A stretch of DNA of 64,000 nucleotides from DASSUW01 sp963811895 (GTDB lineage Bacteria > Actinomycetota > Thermoleophilia > Solirubrobacterales > Solirubrobacteraceae): contig CAWETE010000004.1 of the NCBI GenBank assembly GCA_963811895.1, positions 62,001-126,000 of the forward strand. Reading direction: 5' to 3'. The notes under the pieces are model-generated. The model searched no databases, was not told the origin of the DNA, and saw only the letters and a program-made list of their open reading frames with translations. This document shows, piece after piece, positions 25,815 through 32,996 of this stretch (within the stretch, counting starts at the first letter, position 1; every line of letters starts with the position of its first letter). A program made the translations under genes and the position numbers.

Positions 25815-28501
25815 GGGCGCGGCGGCGTGGGCGCCTCGATGCGCACGCGCGCATCGACGACGATGGCCGCCTCGGGGCCGGCCAGCACCGGGTTGCAGTC
25901 CAGCTCGGCGATCTCGGGATGGGCGGCGGCAAGCGCCGAGACGCGCAGGAGCAGCTCCTCCAGTGCCGGGACATCGGCGCGCGGAGCGCCGCGGTACCCG
26001 TCCAGGAGCGGGAAGGTCTTCAGCGACCGCACCATATCCGCGGCGTCGCGACGGGTCAGCGGCGCCAAGCGCGTCTGGACGTCGCCGAGCAACTCCACCG
26101 CCACACCTCCGGCGGCGCAGGCCACGACGGGCCCGAAGTCTGGGTCGGTGGCGACGCCGACGAGCATCTCGACGCCCTCGGCGGCCATCGCCTGCACCAC
26201 GAAGCCGGCCGGTACGTGGCCGGCGGCTCGGACCGCCGCCGCGATCTCGCGCGCGGCCTGAGCAGCGGCGCCCGGCCCCTGAACGCCGAGGCGGACGCCC
26301 CCCACGTCGGATTTGTGAACGAGGCCGAGAGCGACCGCCTTGATCGCGACCGGGCCCCCGCCGAGCTCCTCGACGCAGTTCGCCACGGCCTCCGCCGTGG
26401 AAGCCATGCGGGCGGCGACCTGCGGCACGCCATAGCTGCTCAGCAGCTCTGCCACCTGATCCGGCGGGAGCCAGCCGCCGCCTTCGGCGAGCGCGGCGGC
26501 GATCGCCGCCGACGCCGCGTCGGGGTCGATGCCGTCGAGGACGGGCGGCGATTCGGTCGCGGCCCGGCGCCAGCGGGCGTAGCCGACGGCGTGCGCGAGC
26601 GCGCGCACCGCCTCTTCCGGCGTGCCGAAGGCGGGCACCCCACCGTCGCCGCCCGCGAGCCGCGCCCGTGACGCGTCGTCCTGGGCCATCCAGACCGCGA
26701 CCAACGGCTTGCCGGCCGCGCGCGTGGTCAAGGCGGCGGCCCGCATCGCCTCCGCCACGTCCTGCGCGGCGGTCACGAGCGGCGGGATGAAGATCGCCAC
26801 GAGGGCGTCGATCGCCGGATCCTCCGCCAGCAGCTCGAGTGCGCGGCGGTAGTCGTCGGCTCCGGCCGACGCGATCATGTCGACCGGGTTGGTGACCGTC
26901 GCCTCGGGCGGCAGGTACGCGGCGAGGCGGCCGCGAGTGCTCTCCCCCACGGGATCCACGCGGAGCCCCGCCGCCGCGCAGGCATCCGCGCACGAGATCC
27001 CCGGGCCGCCCGCGTTGGTGACAACGCCGATGCGGTCGCCGCCGGGCAGCGGCTGGCCGGACAGCAGCGCGGCGACGTCGAACAGCTCGCCGACCGTGCC
27101 GGCGCGGATCACGCCCGCGTGGCGGAACAGCGCATCGACGGTGGCGTCGGAGACGGCGACCAGCGCAGCCGTGTGGGACGCCGCCGCCCTGGCGCCGGCC
27201 GCCGAGCGACCGCTCTTGACGGCGATCACCGGCTTCGTCGCCCCGACGCGACGCGCGATGCGGCCGAAGCGACGCGGATTGCCGAACGACTCGAGGTAGA
27301 GGCCGATGACGTCGGTGCCCGGGTCGCCCTCCCAGTACTGCAGCAGGTCGTTGCCGGAGAGATCGGCCTTGTTGCCGGTCGAGACGAACGACGACAGGCC
27401 GAGACCGCGCCGCGCGGCCTCCGCGACCGCGGTGATCCCGAACGCGCCGCTCTGCGACGCGAACGCCACGTGGCCCGCCGTCGGCGCGACCGGGGCGAAG
27501 CTCGCATTGAGGCCGACGTCGGCGGCCGTGTTGAGCACGCCGAGGCAGTTCGGGCCGACGAGCCTCATGCCCGCGGCCCGGCACACGGCCAGCAGCTCCA
27601 CCTGGCGCGCCACGCCGGCGGCGCCGACCTCGGCGAAGCCCGCCGAGAGGACGACCAGCGCCCGCACGCCGGCGGCGCCGCACTCGCGCGCGACCTCTAT
27701 GACGGCCTCGGCCTTGACGGCGACGACGACGAGCTCCACCGGCTCGGGGACGTCGGCGATCGAGTGGTGGGCGAGCAGGTCGCCGAAGCTCCCGCCGCGC
27801 GGGTGCACGACGGCGAGCCGGCCGCGATAGCCCGCCGCACGAAGGTTCCCGAGCACCGCGGCGCCGATCGAGCCGGGCTTGCGCGAGACGCCGATCACCG
27901 CGACCGACGCCGGCCGCAGCACGTGGGCCGCGGCCGCCGCCGCCGCGACGCGTTCGCGGTCTTCGAATCGCACGCGCGCGTCGTCGCCCAGGGCGGCGGG
28001 CATCTCCACGTGCAGCTCCCCCGGCTCCGAGCGGACGTCGACCGCGAAGCCGGAGTCGCGGAACACGCGCACCATCCGGTGATTGTCCGGCAGCACGACC
28101 GCTGTGAACGTCGCGATGCCGTCGAGAACAGCCAGCTCGGCGAGGTGGGCGAGCAGGACGGTCGCGATCCCCTGGCCGTGCCAGTCGTCGGCCACCTCGA
28201 ACGCCAGCTCTGCGCTACCGGCCGACTCGCGGATGTAGCTCGCGTGAGCGACGAGCCGCTCATCGGGACCTGCTACGACGACGAGCCCGCGGCCCTGTTC
28301 GGGCTCGAGCCCGGCGGACGACGAAGCGGCCCGATGCATATCCGCACCGCCGCTGAAGAAGCGCAGCCAGCGCGACTCGACCGAGAGGTCGTCGAAGAGC
28401 GCGCGCAGGCCTTCCTCGTCCTCGGCGCGCATGGAACGCACGCGCACCGTTGCGCCATCGCGGAGCGCTACATCGACGGTCCCGGGCGAGACAACGGTCA
28501 T
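25793..28501 (-). CDS. GNAT acetyltransferase fused to ADP-forming acyl-CoA synthetase-like protein
   Basis: 902 residues. Residues 1-165 are a GNAT domain (LAFEVADDWHGQGIATVLLAH). Next come a CoA-binding Rossmann domain (VAVIGVSRKPGSIGAAVLGNL), the ligase region with the conserved His of SHTAALVAVSD, and a C-terminal ATP-grasp domain (GPVAIKAVALGLVHKSDVGGV). This is the Pat-type architecture in which the acyltransferase acts on protein lysines (for example acyl-CoA synthetases) and the synthetase-like part senses or uses acyl-CoA/nucleotide. Here GNAT is N-terminal; the mycobacterial PatA instead carries a cNMP domain. ATG 28501 overlaps the nitroreductase stop (ATGA). Confidence 0.88.
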   Translation of the reverse strand: MTVVSPGTVDVALRDGATVRVRSMRAEDEEGLRALFDDLSVESRWLRFFSGGADMHRAASSSAGLEPEQGRGLVVVAGPDERLVAHASYIRESAGSAELAFEVADDWHGQGIATVLLAHLAELAVLDGIATFTAVVLPDNHRMVRVFRDSGFAVDVRSEPGELHVEMPAALGDDARVRFEDRERVAAAAAAAHVLRPASVAVIGVSRKPGSIGAAVLGNLRAAGYRGRLAVVHPRGGSFGDLLAHHSIADVPEPVELVVVAVKAEAVIEVARECGAAGVRALVVLSAGFAEVGAAGVARQVELLAVCRAAGMRLVGPNCLGVLNTAADVGLNASFAPVAPTAGHVAFASQSGAFGITAVAEAARRGLGLSSFVSTGNKADLSGNDLLQYWEGDPGTDVIGLYLESFGNPRRFGRIARRVGATKPVIAVKSGRSAAGARAAASHTAALVAVSDATVDALFRHAGVIRAGTVGELFDVAALLSGQPLPGGDRIGVVTNAGGPGISCADACAAAGLRVDPVGESTRGRLAAYLPPEATVTNPVDMIASAGADDYRRALELLAEDPAIDALVAIFIPPLVTAAQDVAEAMRAAALTTRAAGKPLVAVWMAQDDASRARLAGGDGGVPAFGTPEEAVRALAHAVGYARWRRAATESPPVLDGIDPDAASAAIAAALAEGGGWLPPDQVAELLSSYGVPQVAARMASTAEAVANCVEELGGGPVAIKAVALGLVHKSDVGGVRLGVQGPGAAAQAAREIAAAVRAAGHVPAGFVVQAMAAEGVEMLVGVATDPDFGPVVACAAGGVAVELLGDVQTRLAPLTRRDAADMVRSLKTFPLLDGYRGAPRADVPALEELLLRVSALAAAHPEIAELDCNPVLAGPEAAIVVDARVRIEAPTPPRPYPSLDR

Positions 28502-28917
28502 TGGACCGCCCGTGAAACGGTGAGAACCACCAGAGGGAGCTCCCGTCCGGCTTTGCGCGAAACACGCTCCAGATAGCGGTTGGCAGCCGTGAGCTGCCCC
28601 CACAGCGCCGTGCGCTCCGCCCCCGTGGCGTCTCGGGCCCGGACGTCGAACGTCGCCGCAGCGACCTGGACGCGGGCGCGGGGGTCGGCGCGGAGGTTCA
28701 GCCACCACGCCGGCGGATGCGACGCGCCGGCGTTGGCGGCGACGACGATGAAGGCATCGCTGGCCGGGAGGTACTGCACGGGCGTCGTCCTGCGCTGGCC
28801 GGTCCGGCGACCGATCGACTCAAGCAGCAGCACAGGTTGCCCGCCCAAGTGCCCGAGGAAGTGCCCGCGCGTGAGCCGGTACACCGACGCGTGCAGGCGA
28901 GTGACCCAGCGTTTCAT
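28498..28917 (-). CDS. Deazaflavin (F420)-dependent nitroreductase-family protein
   Basis: A 139-residue split-barrel protein of the Ddn/DUF385 family, with the typical LLLESIGRRTGQRRTTPVQYL and PAWWLNLRADPRARVQV. Mycobacterial Ddn reduces quinones with F420H2 and activates nitroimidazoles. It is in the middle of a three-gene chain joined by ATGA overlaps on both sides (28914-28917 and 28498-28501), so it should be made in step with the SQR-like flavoprotein and the GNAT/synthetase fusion. Confidence 0.88.
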   Translation of the reverse strand: MKRWVTRLHASVYRLTRGHFLGHLGGQPVLLLESIGRRTGQRRTTPVQYLPASDAFIVVAANAGASHPPAWWLNLRADPRARVQVAAATFDVRARDATGAERTALWGQLTAANRYLERVSRKAGRELPLVVLTVSRAVQ

Positions 28918-30110
28918 CGTGCACGCCCGAGGATCTCGAGGTCCCGCTCAACGGCATGGGCATCGGACGGTTGGGAGCGCAGGTACTCGGCGTCGTCGCG
29001 GCCCATGAGATACGGCGCGAGGTAACGGGTCGCGATCTTCGTCGGCGGCCACCAGAGCGCGTGCATCGACGCGTGCGCCTCGGCCGGGGTGTCGGCCCCG
29101 GGCCCGCGGAGCCAGCGGCCGCTGCCGCCCGTCAGGAGCATCCCGCGCAGGACCGGGCGGTACGGCTGCGGATCGACGTCCGCGCCGTGCCTGGCGGCGA
29201 TCGCCTCGGCGGCGGCCACCGCCTGCTGGCCGGCAAGGCCGCCCTGCTTGATCGGGGAGTCCGTCGCGTCACCGGCGGCGTAGACGCCCTCGAGCCCCTC
29301 GACCAGGCCATGCTCGTCGACGGGGATGAAGCCGTCGGTGTCGGGCAGGCCCGGGACGGCCGGCCCGGCGTGCACCGGGAGGGTGAGGGTCCGATCCACG
29401 TCGATGTGCCGCTCGCCCGCGTCCACGCCGTTGTGCACGACATCGGCGTTGACCGAGCCGATGAACTCGATCCCCTCCTCGGCGAGCAGGTCCGCGACCA
29501 TGGCGCTGGGCTCCGGGCCGAACAGCTCGAGCGGACGCACCTCCGGCGTGACGAACGTGAGGTGCACGTCGTCGATGCCGGCGCCCCACACGTGGCGAGC
29601 GGTGATGATGGCCAGCTCGTACAGCGGCAGGCTCCACGCCAGCCCGCTCGGGACGACGAAGGCGACGCGATGCGCGTACCCCTCCTGGAGGTCGGCCATC
29701 AGCCCGGCCAGAGCCTCCGGCGCGCCGTCGGCGCCGAACGTGATGGCGTGCCGGTGTACGGGCATGCTGCGCGCGCCCACGGCCACGAGCAGGGAGTCGA
29801 AGGAGAGCGTGGCGCCGTCGCTCGTGGTGACGTTGCGCCGGACGGGATCGACCTTCTCGAGCGTGCCGCGCACGAGCTCGGCGCCGAAGTCGCTGACGAT
29901 CTCGGCGAGCGGGTGATGGGTGGCGTGGCCGAGGGAGAAGGGCTCGGCGACCGCCAGAGGTCGGTAGACGAAGTCCGGGTCGGAGGCGAGCAGCGTCACG
30001 CGGACGCGGTCGCCCGCAAGCTCACGGAGAGCGATCAGCGCCTCGAGGGCGGCGACGCCGCCGCCGGCGATCACGACGCGCGCAGGCGTTGAGGAGAGCG
30101 GCTGGGTCAT
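28914..30110 (-). CDS. SQR-like FAD/NAD(P)-dependent oxidoreductase, paralogue 2
   Basis: A 398-residue flavoprotein: ARVVIAGGGVAALEALIAL (FAD), SFDSLLVAVGARS, GVYAAGDATDSPIKQGGLAGQQ and ALWWPPTKIATRYLAPYL. The same layout as the gene at 22631-23803 shows a local duplication with divergence. It may pass electrons to a quinone. It heads the operon with the Ddn-like and GNAT/synthetase genes. ATG 30110 is chosen at the Rossmann fold; ATG 30146 is possible. Its promoter gap faces the histidine kinase and holds two island motifs. Confidence 0.87.
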   Translation of the reverse strand: MTQPLSSTPARVVIAGGGVAALEALIALRELAGDRVRVTLLASDPDFVYRPLAVAEPFSLGHATHHPLAEIVSDFGAELVRGTLEKVDPVRRNVTTSDGATLSFDSLLVAVGARSMPVHRHAITFGADGAPEALAGLMADLQEGYAHRVAFVVPSGLAWSLPLYELAIITARHVWGAGIDDVHLTFVTPEVRPLELFGPEPSAMVADLLAEEGIEFIGSVNADVVHNGVDAGERHIDVDRTLTLPVHAGPAVPGLPDTDGFIPVDEHGLVEGLEGVYAAGDATDSPIKQGGLAGQQAVAAAEAIAARHGADVDPQPYRPVLRGMLLTGGSGRWLRGPGADTPAEAHASMHALWWPPTKIATRYLAPYLMGRDDAEYLRSQPSDAHAVERDLEILGRAR

Positions 30111-30188
30111 GCCCTCGAGGCTATGCGGCGTGCGGTCCGCTGTCATCGCGGCGGGCTGCTGTGATCTCCGCGGAGAACTCCGCTGGTG

Positions 30189-30235
30189 GCCTCCGTAGTC
30201 GGCCGCAGGCTCGCGCCGGGGTTCCGTAGGCTATG
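30189..30235 (+). promoter_or_regulatory. Two DevR-like motifs upstream of the histidine kinase and SQR operon
   Basis: GCCTCCGTAGTCGGCC at 30189-30204 and the weaker GGTTCCGTAGGCTATG at 30220-30235, spaced 31 bp start to start. They lie in the gap between divergent starts at 30110 and 30262. A CTCCGCGGAG palindrome sits just upstream, near 30168-30177. Confidence 0.5.
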
Positions 30236-30261
30236 GCCCTGGAACCGCGGCCACCGAGACG

Positions 30262-32016
30262 ATGGAAGAACGCGCTCTTCGCACGCTGATAGAGCTCGGT
30301 CAGGGCGTGCTCGAGGAGTCAGAGCTCGAGCCGGTCCTTCAACGCGTGTTGGCGGTGGGGCGCGAGCTGACAGGCGCCCGTTACGCAGCGCTCGGCGTGC
30401 TCGACGCACGACGGACCGAGCTGGAGCGGTTCCTGACCGTCGGCATCGACGTGGACGCGCGGCGCGAGATCGGAGACCTTCCCCGCGGCCACGGCGTGCT
30501 GGGCGAGGTGATCCGCGAGCCCAAGCCCCTGCGCCTCGTGGACGTCGGCGCCCACGTGCGCTCGTATGGCTTCCCGATCGGCCACCCGCCCATGTCCACC
30601 TTCCTCGGCGTGCCGCTCATCGTTCGCGGCGAGGCTTGGGGCAACCTCTATCTGACCGAGAAGGAAGGCGACGAGGAGTTCACCGACGAGGACGAGCAGG
30701 CTGCCGTGATGCTTGCCGACTGGGCCTCGATCGCGATCGGGAACGCCCGCCGGCTCGAGGAGGTCAGCAGCCGCCGCGACGAACTCGAGCGGACCGTGAC
30801 CGCGATGCGAGCCACGGCCGAGATCTCGCGCGTGCTGGCAGGCGAGACCGATCTCGAGGTGGTGCTCGGGCTGATCGCGAAGCGCGGTCGTGCGCTGGTC
30901 GGTGCCCGCGCTCTCGTCATCGAGCTCACGGTCGCGGACCGCCTGCGGATCGCCGCGGTGGCCGGCGAGGTGGATCCGGCGCTCGTCGGGCGCGAGCTGA
31001 GCGTCGACCAGACGGTCGCCGGGCACGTGCTGCGAACCCGTCGCCCCCAGCGGCTGACCGATGACGTCAACCGCGCGCGCTTCGAAGAGTCCGGACTCGG
31101 GGCCATCGGGTTGACCGCGCGAGCCGGCCTGTTCGTCCCGCTGGGCTTCCGGGCGGAGACGCCCGGCGTGCTCGCCGTCTTCGATCCGCTCGCAGGCGCC
31201 GAGTTCACCGCCGACGACGAGCGGCTCCTCACCTCGTTCGCGACGAGCGCGGCGAGCGCCGTGGTCACGGCACGCTCGGTGACGGTGGAGCAGCTGCGCG
31301 CACGCGAGCTCGCCACCGAGCAGGAGCGCCGCCGATGGGCGCGGGAGCTGCACGACGAGACGCTCCAGGGCCTCGGAGCCCTGCGCCTCGGGTTGTCCAC
31401 CGCCCGCCGGACGAACGACGCCGAGCGCTGGCGCGGCGCGGTCGACGACGCAGTGCTCCAGCTCGACACGGAGATCGCCAACCTCAGGGGGATCATCGCC
31501 GACGTGCGCCCGGCGGCGCTCGACGAGCTCGGGGCGGCAGCGGCGCTCGAGTCGCTGGTGGAGCGTATGCGGAGCCGAGGGCTCGACGTTCAGCTCACCG
31601 TGGACCTGGACTTCGAGGCCGGGAGATCGGTCACCCGCCATGCGGAGGACCTGGAGACGGCGATCTACCGGATCGTGCAGGAGAGCCTCAACAACGCCCT
31701 CAAGCACGCCGGCACCGACGCGGTCGTGGTCGACGTCGTCGAAGCCGAAGGCACGATCGCGGTGCGCGTGACCGACGAGGGCCGAGGGTTCGACACCGCG
31801 TCCCAGGCCACCGGGTTCGGGCTGGTGGGCATCCGTGAGCGGGCCGGCCTCCTGGGAGGGACGGCTGAGATCGACTCCGCCCCCGACGTTGGAACCACCG
31901 TGACCGCGCGCCTGCCCGTCCGCCGTCGCGGCGCCGATCAGCCGCCGCGCGCGCCCGACCCCGCCGCCGACACGGCTGCGGCAACACGCTCGACGGCATC
32001 GTCGAGCCGCACGTAG
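30262..32016 (+). CDS. Double-GAF sensor histidine kinase, DosS/DosT-like
   Basis: 584 residues. GAF-A (about 20-170) contains GFPIGHPPMSTFLGVP and GNLYLTEKEG, closely resembling the haem-binding GAF-A of mycobacterial DosS/DosT, including a His in the HPPM motif where the haem ligand lies. GAF-B spans about 180-340. A HisKA_3 dimerisation domain carries phospho-acceptor His364 in ARELHDETLQGLGALRLGL. The HATPase domain has ESLNNALKHAG, VTDEGRGFD and GFGLVGIRERAGLLGG. No membrane helix is present, so it is a soluble sensor, plausibly of O2, NO or redox. The expected partner is the NarL-type regulator at 25149. The last 79 bp overlap the convergent pseudo-receiver gene. Confidence 0.9.
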   Translation: MEERALRTLIELGQGVLEESELEPVLQRVLAVGRELTGARYAALGVLDARRTELERFLTVGIDVDARREIGDLPRGHGVLGEVIREPKPLRLVDVGAHVRSYGFPIGHPPMSTFLGVPLIVRGEAWGNLYLTEKEGDEEFTDEDEQAAVMLADWASIAIGNARRLEEVSSRRDELERTVTAMRATAEISRVLAGETDLEVVLGLIAKRGRALVGARALVIELTVADRLRIAAVAGEVDPALVGRELSVDQTVAGHVLRTRRPQRLTDDVNRARFEESGLGAIGLTARAGLFVPLGFRAETPGVLAVFDPLAGAEFTADDERLLTSFATSAASAVVTARSVTVEQLRARELATEQERRRWARELHDETLQGLGALRLGLSTARRTNDAERWRGAVDDAVLQLDTEIANLRGIIADVRPAALDELGAAAALESLVERMRSRGLDVQLTVDLDFEAGRSVTRHAEDLETAIYRIVQESLNNALKHAGTDAVVVDVVEAEGTIAVRVTDEGRGFDTASQATGFGLVGIRERAGLLGGTAEIDSAPDVGTTVTARLPVRRRGADQPPRAPDPAADTAAATRSTASSSRT

Positions 32017-32348
32017 TCGGCGGCGCCGGCAGCGCGCGCCCGCGCTGCGAAGCCCGGATGGTCTCCCATGCCGATCACGACGAACGCGGTGCTCGGCGCC
32101 AGAGCAGTGAACGCCGACAGCCGCCGCAGCCCGGGCTCACCGAGCAGCGACCCGTCGACTACGACGACGTCCGGAGGGGAGCGACGGAGCACGGCGAGCG
32201 TGCCGCTCACGTCGGCGGTGGTGCCGGCCGCATGGATGCTCGGGGCGGTGTCGAGCGCGCTCGTGATCGCGGTGCGCGTCCCCTGGCGAGGGGCGGCCAC
32301 CAGGACGGTGATCGGGCCGCCGTCGTGCTCGTCGGGAGCGGGAAGCAT
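31938..32348 (-). CDS. Stand-alone receiver-like (pseudo-receiver) protein
   Basis: About 136 residues with a receiver-domain fold and no output domain. The phospho-acceptor-like Asp is present (DVVVVDGSLLGEPGL). The acidic pair that binds Mg2+ is replaced by Ala-Ala (TVLVAAPRQGTR), and the conserved Lys is Arg (ADYVRLDDA), so normal phosphorylation is unlikely. Alternative start ATG 32402 would add 18 residues. A palindrome built on the island motif lies just upstream of both starts. It overlaps the kinase gene tail by 79 bp, a convergent arrangement that could allow antisense interference. Confidence 0.65.
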   Translation of the reverse strand: MLPAPDEHDGGPITVLVAAPRQGTRTAITSALDTAPSIHAAGTTADVSGTLAVLRRSPPDVVVVDGSLLGEPGLRRLSAFTALAPSTAFVVIGMGDHPGFAARARAAGAADYVRLDDAVERVAAAVSAAGSGARGG

Positions 32349-32406
32349 GTCCCCAGCATCCACCTCCCGCCGCCGCCGGACATCGGGGTCTGCCCGAGCC
32401 ATGCAC

Positions 32407-32425
32407 CCGTAGGAGCTACGGACCC
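32407..32425. promoter_or_regulatory. Perfect CCGTAG palindrome at the pseudo-receiver promoter
   Basis: CCGTAG-GAG-CTACGG at 32407-32421 is an inverted duplication of the island motif core. On the minus strand it extends to GGGTCCGTAGCTCC. It lies 5 or 59 nt upstream of the two candidate start codons of the pseudo-receiver gene. Confidence 0.5.
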
Positions 32426-32466
32426 GCCGCGCCGGTCGCCGCCGTTCAGCGATCAGCCACGCCCGG

Positions 32467-32817
32467 TCACCCCCGGGACGAGCCTCGGGACGAGAGCAGG
32501 ACGATGCCCGCGCCCGCAACGGCTCCGAGGATGGGAATGGCACGGCGAGCGGCGGTCGGTGAGAGCACGAGCTCGAACAGCGGCACCGGGTCTCCGAGAC
32601 GATCCTGCAGGCCGCCGAGCGGGCAGTCTCCGCCATTGAGAGTGACCAACGCGCCCTCGGCCACGAGCGCAGCGACGGCAACGCGCAGCCACCTGTCACG
32701 CCTGCCGGTTAGCGCGCACCACCAGACATGGAAGATGGCGAGCAGAAACGCGACAGTGATAAGACCGTGGACGGCGCGAAACGCGCGTGCTGCCGGCGGA
32801 GCCCCGCGCAAGCTCAC
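32467..32817 (-). CDS. Small membrane protein of the nirK operon
   Basis: 116 residues with about three helices (AFRAVHGLITVAFLLAIFHV, LRVAVAALVAEGALV, AIPILGAVAGAGIVLL) and a conserved-looking loop NGGDCPLGGLQDRLGDPVPL. The GTG start at 32817 overlaps the stop of the preceding 59-aa gene (GTGA), which decides the start against an in-frame ATG at 32865. The CPL motif recalls DUF2784-type membrane proteins, but I cannot assign the family firmly. Confidence 0.6.
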   Translation of the reverse strand: MSLRGAPPAARAFRAVHGLITVAFLLAIFHVWWCALTGRRDRWLRVAVAALVAEGALVTLNGGDCPLGGLQDRLGDPVPLFELVLSPTAARRAIPILGAVAGAGIVLLSSRGSSRG

Positions 32818-32993
32818 CGGCCCTTTGAACGGGCGTGGGTCAGCCGCGCCTTCGCGGCCTCCCATGTCCGGTCCAGCTCACGAAGCCGCGCGGGACTGGT
32901 CGGCCTCGAGCCATACGAACGAGCCCGGTAGAGGGCGAGGCGCTCGCGGTGGTAGCGCTCCTCGGCCTCGAGCTGGGCGAAGTCGGGCGGCAT
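32814..32993 (-). CDS. 59-aa charged helical protein between nirK and the membrane gene
   Basis: Begins ATG at 32993, only 3 nt after the nirK stop (TAGCCGATG), and ends in a GTGA overlap with the downstream membrane gene. The product starts MPPDFAQLEAEERYHRERLA, continues through a Ser/Arg/Pro linker and ends with a second amphipathic helix (RELDRTWEAAKARLTHAR), so it looks like a two-helix, possibly coiled-coil protein. No family is recognised. Tight packing on both sides is the main evidence that it is real; a role in NirK maturation or anchoring is speculation. Confidence 0.65.
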   Translation of the reverse strand: MPPDFAQLEAEERYHRERLALYRARSYGSRPTSPARLRELDRTWEAAKARLTHARSKGR

Positions 32994-32996
32994 CGG

